A DNA stretch of 64,000 bases from Clostridia bacterium (GCA_017547755.1 JAFYOX010000089.1:27326-91325), one strand, 5' to 3'; shown: positions 7,678-15,813, counted from the first letter of the stretch. Notes: generated by a model not told the origin, from the letters alone. Numbers and translations: made by a program.

Positions 7678-8121
7678 ATGGACGCAAAAACCTACAAACG
7701 ATATGCCGCCGCACGCGCGAAAAAATCACCGCTGGCGAAGGACTGCGCGAAAGCCTTTGTCACGGGAGGACTGATCTGTACCGGCGGGCAGGGGCTTCTC
7801 AACCTGTATAAAACGCTCGGACTGGCGGAGCAGAGTGCCGGGATGATGGTCTCGGTCACGATCGTTTTCATCACGGCTCTGCTGACCGGGTTTGGCGTCT
7901 TCGATAAGATCGCCAAGCACGCCGGAGCCGGAACGGTGGTTCCGATCACGGGATTTGCCAATGCGGTGACTTCCGCCGCCATCGACAACAAAACGGAGGG
8001 TCTGATCCTCGGTGTGGGAAGCAAGATCTTCAGCATTGCCGGACCGGTCATCCTGTACGGCATTTCCGCCGGCGCGGTCTACGGCGTGATCTACTGGGCG
8101 CTGACGACGTTTATTCTGTAG
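7678..8121 (+). CDS. spoVAC: Stage V sporulation protein AC (SpoVAC/SpoVAEB family)
   Basis: This 147-aa integral membrane protein of the SpoVA channel takes dipicolinic acid into the forespore and releases it at germination. Family hallmarks are AFVTGGLICTGGQGL (about residues 26-40), LLTGFGVFDKIAKHAGAGT, VPITGFANAVTSAAI and EGLILGVGSKIFSIAGPVI, with about four hydrophobic segments. ATG 7678 follows GGGAGAAG; the ATG at 7618 has no ribosome site and falls within the promoter. Canonical operons continue with spoVAD and spoVAE, but here the next gene is convergent, so spoVAC stands alone. SpoVAEB is the closest alternative because it shares the family; the N-terminal KxAKDCxKAF segment favours SpoVAC. 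Confidence 0.85.
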   Translation: MDAKTYKRYAAARAKKSPLAKDCAKAFVTGGLICTGGQGLLNLYKTLGLAEQSAGMMVSVTIVFITALLTGFGVFDKIAKHAGAGTVVPITGFANAVTSAAIDNKTEGLILGVGSKIFSIAGPVILYGISAGAVYGVIYWALTTFIL

Positions 8122-8719
8122 GATTTGTCCGTTTCGGGAGACCGTATAGAGTCAGATTCAGCACCAGCGTGTTCATCGTCAGCGCGAGTGCGCTGTAGAA
8201 AACCGCCGCGGCAGATTCGAATACCACGCCGGATGCCAGAACGACCGCCGCATCCACCAGAAGAAAAATATACCCCACCTTTACGTCCGGGATCTTCCGC
8301 TGGATCAGATGCACCACGATGTCCGTGCCGCCGGTCGTTGCATGGTAGCGGAAGATCAGCCCCATGCCGATGCCGGTCAGGACGGCACCGGTGACTGCAC
8401 AGAAATACGGATCGTCCCCGACCGGAGGATAGACGAAATGTTCGGCATACGAGATCATCGCGGAGGATACCGTTGTTGCCCAGACGGTCCCGAAGAAAAA
8501 GCGTCCGCCGAATACGACGGAACCGACGATCAGAAGGGGAAGATTCAGCAGAAAGATCACCGTTCCGCCGTCGACCGCTGTCCAGAGATGCGTCACGATG
8601 ACGGCGATTCCCGAGACTCCTCCGGCGGCAATGTCCGCAGGTTCCAGAAACAGGGCAAATCCGGCGGCGAACAGGGCGCATCCGAAGGTAATGCGTGCAT
8701 AGCGTTTCAGAATTTCCAT
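8111..8719 (-). CDS. YitT-family membrane protein lacking the C-terminal domain
   Basis: This ~200-aa multi-pass protein resembles the YitT/DUF161 family, with GFALFLEPADIAAGGVSGIA (near residue 20), LNLPLLIVG, TGAVLTGIGMGLIFRYHATT and GGTDIVV. These motifs are diagnostic for YitT. Typical YitT proteins run to ~280 aa with a cytosolic DUF2179 domain; this one ends after the last helix, so that domain is absent. The start is uncertain: ATG 8719 (MEILKRYAR) is preceded by a GGATGG site, while an upstream TTG at 8752 would add 11 residues. The 3' end overlaps the convergent spoVAC gene by 11 bp with no terminator between. The transported or sensed substrate is unknown. Confidence 0.82.
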   Translation of the reverse strand: MEILKRYARITFGCALFAAGFALFLEPADIAAGGVSGIAVIVTHLWTAVDGGTVIFLLNLPLLIVGSVVFGGRFFFGTVWATTVSSAMISYAEHFVYPPVGDDPYFCAVTGAVLTGIGMGLIFRYHATTGGTDIVVHLIQRKIPDVKVGYIFLLVDAAVVLASGVVFESAAAVFYSALALTMNTLVLNLTLYGLPKRTNPTE

Positions 8720-8768
8720 GAGTATCCATCCGATGATTTGTTTGAAGTTCAATAAGTGGATTATGGAC

Positions 8769-8797
8769 TTGCATTTCGGGAACTATTCCATTATAAT
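8769..8797 (+). promoter_or_regulatory. Sigma-A promoter of murI
   Basis: TTGCAT (8769-8774), a 17-bp spacer and TATAAT (8792-8797) lie 37 bp before the start codon. Confidence 0.85.
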
Positions 8798-8833
8798 AAA
8801 GGAAGATCCAAAATCCCCTCGGAGGAATTTCAA

Positions 8834-9613
8834 ATGAGCAAAGTCAGAATCGGATTTTTCGACTCCGGGATCGGCGGTATTTCCGTGCTGTCCTATGCAC
8901 GCCGCCGTCTGCCCGGCGCCGATTACATATATTACGCCGACACCGATCATGTTCCCTACGGTACGAAATCGCCGGAAGATATCCTGCGCTATTCCGATGC
9001 CGCCGTCGGTTTTCTGGCGGAACAGGGCGTGTCCGCCGTGGTTGTCGCGTGCAATACGGCAACGAGTATGGCGATCTCTTATCTGCGGGAGAAGTATCCG
9101 TTCCCGATCGTCGGGATGGAACCGGCGGTCAAGCCTGCCGCCGCCGCACATCCGGGCGCGAATATCCTTGTCTGCGCAACGCCCGTGACCATCGCGGGCA
9201 AAAAGCTCCACACTCTGATCGAGAACAATTATCCGTCCGAAGAACAGCCCGACCTTGTGGGGCTGCCGGGACTGGTCACGTTTGCGGAAAACGGCATTTT
9301 CGACTGTGAGACCGTCTGCGGCTATCTGGAGACCGTGATCGACCGGACGAAAAACTATGCTGCCGTTGTCCTCGGCTGTACGCATTTCGGTTATTTCCGC
9401 GACAGTTTCCGTGACCTTCTCGGCGACATCGACCTGATCGACGGTACCGAAGGAACGGTCAACCGGCTGATCTCGATCCTTTCGCAGAACAGCATCGACG
9501 TGCCGGATGCGCAGGGAAGCACCGCTTTTTATCAGACCGGACGTCCCGTCACGGATCCGGCGGTGCTTGCGTATTACGATCAGCTTCTGACCCGTTCGGA
9601 AATTCTGAAATAA
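8834..9613 (+). CDS. murI: Glutamate racemase
   Basis: MurI (259 aa) interconverts L- and D-glutamate without a cofactor, supplying D-Glu for peptidoglycan stem peptides in the cytosol. The start is ATG 8834, 7 bp after GGAGGA; an in-frame ATG at 8756 precedes the promoter and is rejected. Diagnostic features are FFDSGIGGISVL at residues 8-19, the first catalytic cysteine Cys73 in VACNTATS, and the second in GCTHFGYF (Cys182, His184). All catalytic residues are present and the length is normal. The gene stands alone with its own promoter and is divergent from the YitT-like gene. Confidence 0.96.
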   Translation: MSKVRIGFFDSGIGGISVLSYARRRLPGADYIYYADTDHVPYGTKSPEDILRYSDAAVGFLAEQGVSAVVVACNTATSMAISYLREKYPFPIVGMEPAVKPAAAAHPGANILVCATPVTIAGKKLHTLIENNYPSEEQPDLVGLPGLVTFAENGIFDCETVCGYLETVIDRTKNYAAVVLGCTHFGYFRDSFRDLLGDIDLIDGTEGTVNRLISILSQNSIDVPDAQGSTAFYQTGRPVTDPAVLAYYDQLLTRSEILK

Positions 9614-9639
9614 TTTTTTGGGAAATTTTCAGAAAAAGC

Positions 9640-9670
9640 AAACTTTTTTCGCTCCGTTTCCGTCTGTATA
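9640..9670 (+). promoter_or_regulatory. Candidate ECF-type (autoregulatory) promoter
   Basis: AAACTTTTTT (9640-9649, AAC core 9641-9643) and CGTCTGTATA (9661-9670), separated by 17 bp from the AAC core, resemble ECF promoters (AAC ... CGTC). They lie just upstream of an ECF sigma gene, as expected for autoregulation. No sigma-A -10/-35 pair was seen here. Confidence 0.5.
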
Positions 9671-9701
9671 GGTGTAACCGGTCAGAATGAGGCAAACGAA
9701 C

Positions 9702-10997
9702 ATGACACATACGGAACTTGAAACCCATCTCACGGAGAATTACGCCGCGCTGGAGCGGTATATAAAATTCCGCATTTCCGACAAGGATCTTGCGGACGAT
9801 CTGGTGCAGGACATCTGTCTGACCGTCCTGACGCACGGAGAGAGCCTGCGTCAGCCGGAATCCTTCCGGCCGTGGCTGTACCGGATCGCACGGAACCGGC
9901 TGAACGACGTTTACCGCAGTCCGGAGCGTGAGCGCGAGATCCGGACGGACCGCATGGACAGCTTTGTCAGCCGCCGCGCGGATGCGTTCGTGCATCACGA
10001 CGCCGTTTCGGAAACGCTCGCACGGCTTGGTGACGGCGACCGACGTCTGCTGATGCTGTGCTATATGTCGGATATCACGCAGAAAGAAGCGGCGGAACAG
10101 CTCGGTATCCCGCTCGGAACGCTCAAGACCCGGCTGACCGCCGCAAAAAAACGCTTCCGTGAACGGTATCCGTATACGAAAGAAATGGAGAGAACGACAA
10201 TGAAAAAGAGGATCTTCCCCGAAATCATGCCCGAATACACGATCACACAGCGCCCGGACGCACCGTTTGAGGTCGTCCACGAAGCCATCATCGGCTGGGG
10301 TATCGTACCGCGGCTCGGCGAAAAATGCGCGTGGGCGGCGTACGATTTTCCGGAAAAGAAGCTGACCGAGACGATGCATCTGGAAGTTACCGGCCGTGCC
10401 GAAGTCCACGGCATCGAAGGCGTGGAAATAAAAACGGTGGAATCCGGCTGGAATTCGTCCGACAATCTTGTCTTTGCGATGGAAGAAACCGAACGCTGGT
10501 TCATCGCACAGCTTACCGATACCCACTGCCGTCTGCTTGCCGAAAGCCACATCGAAGACGGCGTGAAGAAGTGCTATACCTTCCTCGACGGCGCTTCGTT
10601 CCTCGACAACTGGGGATTCGGTGAGGACAACTGCGGCTTTGAAACGCATCTCCGTCCGCACGGATGGATCACGAAAGACGGGGAGAGGGTCACGGTGGTA
10701 CCGGAGCCGCAGGTCATCGATATCTGCGGACGGTTTGACGTGACGATCGCAGGAAAGATGTACGATACCATCTGTCTGATGGATGTGGAATCCTACGACA
10801 CCAAGGTGCTTACCGAAACGTACATTGACCGCGAAGGACGCATCGTCCTCTGGCGGCGGTTCAACCGGAACGACTGGGGACAGAAGCGCATCGGTCAGCT
10901 CTGGACAGAGCGCTTCCCGGAAAACGAACACCTGACCGTGAACGGCGAGATCTACGTCCACTGGTACGACTGCATCTACGACTGGATCCTGAAATAA
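9702..10997 (+). CDS. ECF-type sigma factor fused to a large uncharacterised C-terminal domain
   Basis: This is a 431-aa protein. ATG 9702 is preferred (GAGG 8 bp upstream) over ATG 9687. Residues 10-75 match sigma-70 region 2 (KDLADDLVQDICLTV, then FRPWLYRIARNRLNDVY). Residues 110-155 match region 4 (RRLLMLCYMSDITQKEAAEQ, LGIPLGTLKTRLTAAKKRFR). A normal ECF sigma factor would end near 165; instead ~265 further residues follow, rich in Trp, His and beta-strand-like segments, with no transmembrane helix. I do not recognise this domain; it could be a ligand-sensing regulator in cis. An in-frame ATG at 10200 with GGAG 9 bp upstream could also yield the C-domain alone. A terminator follows. Confidence 0.8.
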   Translation: MTHTELETHLTENYAALERYIKFRISDKDLADDLVQDICLTVLTHGESLRQPESFRPWLYRIARNRLNDVYRSPEREREIRTDRMDSFVSRRADAFVHHDAVSETLARLGDGDRRLLMLCYMSDITQKEAAEQLGIPLGTLKTRLTAAKKRFRERYPYTKEMERTTMKKRIFPEIMPEYTITQRPDAPFEVVHEAIIGWGIVPRLGEKCAWAAYDFPEKKLTETMHLEVTGRAEVHGIEGVEIKTVESGWNSSDNLVFAMEETERWFIAQLTDTHCRLLAESHIEDGVKKCYTFLDGASFLDNWGFGEDNCGFETHLRPHGWITKDGERVTVVPEPQVIDICGRFDVTIAGKMYDTICLMDVESYDTKVLTETYIDREGRIVLWRRFNRNDWGQKRIGQLWTERFPENEHLTVNGEIYVHWYDCIYDWILK

Positions 10998-11004
10998 AGA
11001 AAGA

Positions 11005-11028
11005 AAAACCACCGGCGACGGTGGTTTT
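11005..11028. terminator. Bidirectional terminator between convergent genes
   Basis: A 9-bp stem (11005-11013 with 11020-11028) has an A-tract on the left arm and a T-tract on the right. It lies between the ECF gene and the convergent XRE/TPR regulator. Confidence 0.85.
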
Positions 11029-11035
11029 CTGTATA

Positions 11036-12034
11036 TCACGGGCAGGTGCGGTACGCATCCAGTCCGAATTTTGTGAAGTATTCGCGAAACGGTTCCAGAA
11101 ATTCTTCGCGTTCTTCCTCAAAATCTTCGTCCCAAGCGTGCGACAGGATGAAATATGCACGGTCAAACGCCGCATCCGCTTCCGCAGTACGTCCGAGACG
11201 GTACAGCGATGCCGCGATCCCGAGCTGATTGTACCAGTGGTGGGTCTGCATTCCGCCCCATAAATACGAATCGTACCGGATCTCGCTGCTTTTCATGAAC
11301 ATTTCGATCACCTGTACGGCTTCGCCGAAATGCCGCAGAGCAAATTCGTAATTTCCGGTTTCAAAATATCCCTCGCCGGTATGGCTGCAGGCGGCGTACA
11401 GGTCTTCGATCCGTTCGTTCCGCAGAGGAAGTGCGGCGTCAAGGCGATCCTGTCCGTGCAGACGGAAGGCACGGCTTTCATACGACCATTCCGGACGGTC
11501 GGGCAGGGTAAGGAGTACTTCCTTTGCTTCGTCATACCGTCCTTTTTTCAGAAGAAAACTTGCGAGATCGTCCTTTGCGTCGCATACGGTCAGAAAATCC
11601 TCCGACGTTTCGATCAGATTCCGGGCAAGTGCGATCCCTTCGTCGATCCGGTCGGTGCGTCCGAAATTCCGCATATGGCATTCGTACAGATTGAGCAGGG
11701 TATGCCGGAGTTCATCGTCGGACGGATAATCCTCCAGCGCATTTTTCAGAATGGATTCGCAGGCGTCGAAATCGTTCCAGAAGAGACGGCGGGTCTGTGA
11801 GAAGATTTCCTCCAGTTTCTTCTTTTTTCCGGCGGGTTCGTAGCCGAACAGGGTATCGAGACTGACTTCGAAAAATTCGGCGAGAACGGGGATCAGGGTC
11901 ATATCGGGAAAAGTCTCGGCGGTCTCCCATTTTGAAACGGTTTTCGGAGAGATGTTCAGCACTGCGGCAAGCTGTTCCTGCGTGAGTCCTTTTTTCTTCC
12001 GCAGGATGCGGATGGTTTTTGCGAGACAGATCAT
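11036..12034 (-). CDS. XRE-family transcriptional regulator with TPR-like C-terminus
   Basis: This is a 332-aa cytosolic regulator. Residues ~5-60 form a helix-turn-helix of the Cro/CI (XRE) type: TIRILRKKKGLTQEQLAAVL, then ISPKTVSKWE as the recognition helix. From ~residue 75 the protein is all-helical with repeated ~34-residue units rich in Leu, Tyr and Ala (for example GYFETGNYEFALRHFGEA), which fits tetratricopeptide repeats used by peptide- or partner-sensing regulators. ATG 12034 is preceded by AAAGGAG at good spacing, and a sigma-A-like promoter lies at 12064-12092. It is divergent from gdhA, 337 bp away; whether it controls gdhA or itself is not shown by the sequence. Confidence 0.85.
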   Translation of the reverse strand: MICLAKTIRILRKKKGLTQEQLAAVLNISPKTVSKWETAETFPDMTLIPVLAEFFEVSLDTLFGYEPAGKKKKLEEIFSQTRRLFWNDFDACESILKNALEDYPSDDELRHTLLNLYECHMRNFGRTDRIDEGIALARNLIETSEDFLTVCDAKDDLASFLLKKGRYDEAKEVLLTLPDRPEWSYESRAFRLHGQDRLDAALPLRNERIEDLYAACSHTGEGYFETGNYEFALRHFGEAVQVIEMFMKSSEIRYDSYLWGGMQTHHWYNQLGIAASLYRLGRTAEADAAFDRAYFILSHAWDEDFEEEREEFLEPFREYFTKFGLDAYRTCP

Positions 12035-12063
12035 GATTGCTTCTCCTTTCGGGTTCTGTCTTT

Positions 12064-12092
12064 ATTGTAACGGATGAGCGTCCGGGATGCAA
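12064..12092 (-). promoter_or_regulatory. Sigma-A promoter of the XRE/TPR regulator
   Basis: On the minus strand TTGCAT (12092-12087), a 17-bp spacer and TACAAT (12069-12064) lie 30 bp upstream of the start. Confidence 0.7.
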
Positions 12093-12266
12093 CACCGCCG
12101 TACGGGAAAAAATCCGAAAAATAAGAGATATTTCCCCGGTTTTCCCGGAAACCGGAAGCACGGAGACGCTGTTATGGTTGCAGAAACTCACGGAATTTAT
12201 GAAAAACGCATAAAATAAATATGGTACAATGACGTCATTTCGGTAATAATTTTCTTGTGTCAAATC

Positions 12267-12295
12267 TTGAAAAAATTTCTCGGACGGTGTATAAT
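12267..12295 (+). promoter_or_regulatory. Sigma-A promoter of gdhA
   Basis: TTGAAA (12267-12272), a 17-bp spacer and TATAAT (12290-12295). The -10 is part of the palindrome GTATAATTATAC. The leader to the start codon is about 70 bases. Confidence 0.82.
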
Positions 12296-12371
12296 TATAC
12301 CGTTAATCACAAAAACCAGATCAATGGTGCGTGAAATTTATTAATTATTACTTAATGGAGGTATGTATAAA

Positions 12372-13727
12372 ATGGCATTAAAGAATCCTTATCTCATTAG
12401 TGTTTATGAAAATACATGCAAGAGAAATCCCGGTGAACCGGAATTCCTTCAGACCGTCGAAGAAGTATTCGAATCCCTCGAACCCGTTGTTGAAAAGCGC
12501 CCCGACTACGTAAAGGCCGGCATTTTCGAACGTATGGTTGAACCGGAACGCATGATCTCCTTCCGTGTAAGCTGGGTAGACGACGCAGGCAACGTACAGG
12601 TTAACCGCGGTTACCGCGTACAGTTCAACTCCGCGATCGGCCCGTACAAGGGTGGTCTCCGCTTCCATCCGTCCGTAAACGCTTCCATCATGAAGTTCCT
12701 CGGCTTCGAACAGACCTTCAAGAACTCTCTCACCGGTCTCCCGATGGGCGGTGGTAAGGGTGGTTCCGACTTCAATCCCGCAGGCAAGTCCGACAACGAA
12801 ATCATGCGCTTCTGCCAGAGCTTCATGACCGAACTCGCAAAGCACATCGGTCCCGACACCGACGTTCCGGCAGGCGACATCGGCGTTGGCGCACGTGAAG
12901 TCGGTTATCTCTTCGGTCAGTACAAGAGACTCCGCAACGAATTCACCGGCGTTCTCACCGGTAAGGGCTTCTCCTACGGCGGTTCCAGAATCCGTCCCGA
13001 AGCTACCGGCTACGGCGCAGTATATTATGTAGAAAACCTTCTCGCTACCTACGGCGAAAAGATCGAAGGCAAGACCTTCGCAGTATCCGGCTTCGGCAAC
13101 GTAGCATGGGGTACCGTTCAGAAGCTGACCGAACTCGGCGGTAAGGTTGTTACCATCTCCGGTCCCGACGGTTACATCTACGACAAGGACGGCGTAAACA
13201 CTCCCGAAAAGATCGCGTTCATGCTCGAAATGCGTTCCTCCAACCGCAACCGCGTTGAAGACTATGCTGACAAGTTCGGCGTACCGTTCTTCAAGGGCGA
13301 AAAGCCGTGGGGAGAAAAGGTTGACGTTATCATGCCGTGCGCTACCCAGAACGAAGTCAACATCGACGACGCGAAGAAGATGGTTGCAAACGGTCTGAAG
13401 TACTACGTTGAAGTATCCAACATGCCCACCACCAACGAAGCAGTTGCATACCTCAAGGCAAACGGCGTTATCGTTGCTCCTTCCAAGGCAGTCAATGCCG
13501 GCGGCGTAGCAGTTTCCGGTCTCGAAATGAGCCAGAACTCCATGCGTTACAGCTGGTCCTCCGAAGAAGTTGACGCGAAGCTCCATGACATCATGAAGAG
13601 CATCTACGACAACTCCGTTGCAGCCGCTAAGGAATACGGTATGGAAGGCGACCTCGTTGCAGGTGCCAACATCGCCGGCTTCCTCAAGGTAGCAGACGCT
13701 ATGCTCGCTCAGGGTATTGCATATTAA
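12372..13727 (+). CDS. gdhA: NADP-specific glutamate dehydrogenase
   Basis: GdhA (451 aa) catalyses reductive amination of 2-oxoglutarate with ammonium to L-glutamate. ATG 12372 is preferred, with GGAGGT 9 bp upstream; ATG 12363 touches that site. Hexameric family-I hallmarks are present: GPYKGGLRFHPSVN, LPMGGGKGGSDFNP with the catalytic lysine, DVPAGDIGVGAREVGYLFGQ, the Rossmann segment FAVSGFGNVAWG, and NAGGVAVSGLEMSQNS. The length is normal. Codon choice (GTT, GCA and GTA frequent) differs from most neighbours and resembles the LamG surface gene, which suggests high expression. It has its own promoter and terminator. Confidence 0.96.
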   Translation: MALKNPYLISVYENTCKRNPGEPEFLQTVEEVFESLEPVVEKRPDYVKAGIFERMVEPERMISFRVSWVDDAGNVQVNRGYRVQFNSAIGPYKGGLRFHPSVNASIMKFLGFEQTFKNSLTGLPMGGGKGGSDFNPAGKSDNEIMRFCQSFMTELAKHIGPDTDVPAGDIGVGAREVGYLFGQYKRLRNEFTGVLTGKGFSYGGSRIRPEATGYGAVYYVENLLATYGEKIEGKTFAVSGFGNVAWGTVQKLTELGGKVVTISGPDGYIYDKDGVNTPEKIAFMLEMRSSNRNRVEDYADKFGVPFFKGEKPWGEKVDVIMPCATQNEVNIDDAKKMVANGLKYYVEVSNMPTTNEAVAYLKANGVIVAPSKAVNAGGVAVSGLEMSQNSMRYSWSSEEVDAKLHDIMKSIYDNSVAAAKEYGMEGDLVAGANIAGFLKVADAMLAQGIAY

Positions 13728-13741
13728 TTGAACATAATTTT

Positions 13742-13782
13742 TGCGGGGAAAACCTTTCCGGAGGCTTTCCCCGCATCTTTTT
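13742..13782 (+). terminator. Terminator of gdhA
   Basis: A 10-bp outer stem (13742-13751 with 13766-13775) with an inner CCT/AGG helix, then CTTTTT, begins 15 bp after the stop. The remaining ~150 bp up to the next gene hold nothing I can identify. Confidence 0.85.
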
Positions 13783-13930
13783 CGTCGGGTGGTTATTTAT
13801 ACACGGATCCGGCAGATTATACGCGGCATATTCATGAGCGGTCCTCCTGTGCGGAAAAAGTCGGCGGAAGGCTTCCGAATATGTTTCAGACCCTTGTATT
13901 TTCCGGGATTTTATGCTATCATTGTTTCAG

Positions 13931-14419
13931 TTACTTTTTTCCTTCGAAGCCGCAGATGAAGCCGGTGACGTCGGAAGAACACAGGTCGCCGCCGATCACA
14001 CGGTTTTTGTAGATGATCACGTTCGCCATGACCGTGCCGCTGTAATCCGGGAAGTTTGTCACTTTGTAGGTACAGCGACGGACCTCGCGGCCGCGGTATT
14101 TGGAGAGATCAAGCCCCTGATTCCGCTGCAGCTCGTTGTAGGAATTCATGACTTTGTCGAATTCCGCGGGGATCTTGATCGTGACTTCCTCGAGCGGCTC
14201 TTTCTCTGTCTCCCAGCCGAACTGGGCGAGAAAACCGACGATGTCGTCGTTTGTTTTGATCCTGTCGTAATTGTACTGCGATGCCGCCGCCGCGATCGCT
14301 TTCGTGGAGACCGGCGTGTATTTCGGAATGGTCAGGATAATGGCGCAGAGAACGGCAAGGGAAGCGGCGATCACACAGAAGAATTTCAGCGTATGGGCAC
14401 GGACCGTACAGATGAACAT
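13931..14419 (-). CDS. DUF4830 domain protein, membrane-anchored
   Basis: This 162-aa protein has one N-terminal transmembrane or signal-anchor helix (residues ~10-31, LKFFCVIAASLAVLCAIIL) and an extracytoplasmic domain. Residues ~50-160 resemble DUF4830: NDDIVGFLAQFGWETEKEP, IKIPAEFDKVMNSYNELQ, LSKYRGREVRRCTYKVTNFP and a C-terminal GGDLCSSDVTGFICGF. The family is common in spore-forming Clostridia and has no known function. GGAGG precedes ATG 14419. It is convergent with gdhA and divergent from the glycerol-1-phosphate dehydrogenase gene. Confidence 0.8.
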   Translation of the reverse strand: MFICTVRAHTLKFFCVIAASLAVLCAIILTIPKYTPVSTKAIAAAASQYNYDRIKTNDDIVGFLAQFGWETEKEPLEEVTIKIPAEFDKVMNSYNELQRNQGLDLSKYRGREVRRCTYKVTNFPDYSGTVMANVIIYKNRVIGGDLCSSDVTGFICGFEGKK

Positions 14420-14510
14420 AGAAAACCTCCGTTAAGGTTTTTGATTTTTCACTCCATTTTATTCCGGAACATTCCATGATAGAACTATAATACAGAAGGA
14501 GACCATCCCC

Positions 14511-15767
14511 ATGTTTGAAAGCGTAACGAAACTGCTTGAATCCTGCCCCTGCGGCAGAAAACATTCTCTTCTGACCGACGAATGCGTTGTCGCGGACGAC
14601 GCTGCCGTCCAGATGAAGGAATACATCGCCAAGCGCGGCTTTACCGCTCCCGTGATCCTCTGCGACGAGAACACGAAGGTGTTCGCGGACGCGCTCGCGG
14701 ACATCACGACCACTGTTTTTACCGTGGACGGTCACGCGCACGCAACCGAAGTTTACTCCGCACAGGCGATCGACTTCGTAAAATCCTCCGGTGCGGACGT
14801 GCTGATCGCGGTCGGCTCCGGTTCTCTTCACGATATCACCCGCTACGCGGCATTTGATACGCAGATCCCGTTTATCTCCTATCCGACCGCAGCCAGCGTG
14901 GACGGCTTTGTCTCCGGCGTTGCCGCAATGACCTGGTATGGTCAGAAGCTTACCTTTGAATCCGCGCCGCCGATCGCCGTTTTCGCTGTTCCGGACGTTT
15001 TCTGCACCGCGCCGACCCGTCTCACCGCTTCCGGTGTGGGCGACGTCATCGGCAAGTACACCTCCCTGTTTGACTGGCGTGTCGGCGAAATCCTGACCGG
15101 CGAATACCGCTGTCCGGGCATCTGCGGTCTCGAATACGAAGCCATCGACGCCGTACGTGACGCAATCAGGGCACGCAATCCCGAAACCGAACGCGAATAT
15201 ACCGTCAAGGTCATGGAAGCACTTCTCCTTTCCGGTCTGGCGATGCAGCTCACCGGCAATTCCAGACCTGCATCGGGTGCGGAACACCATATGTCCCATC
15301 TCTGGGAAATGTGCCGCATCAACGAAGAAAGTGACGCACTCCACGGCGAAAAGGTCGGCGTGGGACTCCTGTACGTTCTCCGTGAATATCACCGTTATCT
15401 GAAGAACATCGACGCGGACGCGATCGCATCGATCGATCTCGAAAAGGTATTCGACCGTGCGCATATCGAAGCGGCATACGGTGATCTGACCGACGTTACC
15501 CTCAAGGAAAACCTCCCGAAGGGAAAGTCCAGTCTTGCGGATATTAAGGTAACGGCGGAAACCGTTCCCGCACTTCTAGAAGCCGCAGAGACCCTTCCGA
15601 CCGCGGAAGAAGCGGAAGAACTGCTGAAGGCTGCCGGCGCACCGGTATCCAATGCGGAAATCAAACTGCCGTACGACGAAGCGTTCATCGAAAAAACGCT
15701 GACCTACGCGCCGTACGTGCGCAACCGTCTGACCCTTCTCAAGGTCATTCAGGCAAGCAAAATGTAA
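14511..15767 (+). CDS. egsA: sn-Glycerol-1-phosphate dehydrogenase (AraM/EgsA family)
   Basis: This 418-aa iron-alcohol-dehydrogenase-fold enzyme reduces dihydroxyacetone phosphate to sn-glycerol-1-phosphate with NAD(P)H. In Bacillus the product feeds heptaprenylglyceryl phosphate; the related araM lies in arabinose operons. Visible motifs are the nucleotide-binding AVGSGSLHDITRYAA (near 103), ISYPTAASVDGFVSGVAAMT with the metal-binding Asp, and ASGAEHHMSHLWEM with metal-binding His; a DxxGKYTSLFDWR-type segment is also present. The N-terminus adds a CxC segment (SCPCGRKHS) common to clostridial members. AGAAGGAG precedes the start. It is followed by a Gfo/Idh/MocA gene and a DUF4838 gene with no terminator between, so the operon probably spans 14511-18528. 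Confidence 0.88.
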   Translation: MFESVTKLLESCPCGRKHSLLTDECVVADDAAVQMKEYIAKRGFTAPVILCDENTKVFADALADITTTVFTVDGHAHATEVYSAQAIDFVKSSGADVLIAVGSGSLHDITRYAAFDTQIPFISYPTAASVDGFVSGVAAMTWYGQKLTFESAPPIAVFAVPDVFCTAPTRLTASGVGDVIGKYTSLFDWRVGEILTGEYRCPGICGLEYEAIDAVRDAIRARNPETEREYTVKVMEALLLSGLAMQLTGNSRPASGAEHHMSHLWEMCRINEESDALHGEKVGVGLLYVLREYHRYLKNIDADAIASIDLEKVFDRAHIEAAYGDLTDVTLKENLPKGKSSLADIKVTAETVPALLEAAETLPTAEEAEELLKAAGAPVSNAEIKLPYDEAFIEKTLTYAPYVRNRLTLLKVIQASKM

Positions 15768-15813
15768 TTGTTTTCTTTGAATATAAAAAATTTTCAAAAG
15801 CGAGGGAAAAACA

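Larger units (their letters stand above)
12035..12371. other. Intergenic region between XRE regulator and gdhA (337 bp)
   Basis: This stretch contains the two divergent promoters listed separately and an AT-rich segment at 12180-12260. No open frame with a ribosome site, tRNA or clear riboswitch fold was seen. Confidence 0.6.

Noticed and set aside
12378-13586. Open frame of 402 codons opposite gdhA
   Set aside because: Shadow of a strongly conserved gene with biased codons.
13728-14012. Small plus-strand frame after gdhA
   Set aside because: It begins at the gdhA stop, overlaps the terminator and the antisense end of the DUF4830 gene, and lacks a ribosome site.
14513-14528. CRE-like sequence TTGAAAGCGTAACGAA at the egsA start
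   Set aside because: It differs from the catabolite-response consensus at two key positions and lies within codons 2-6.
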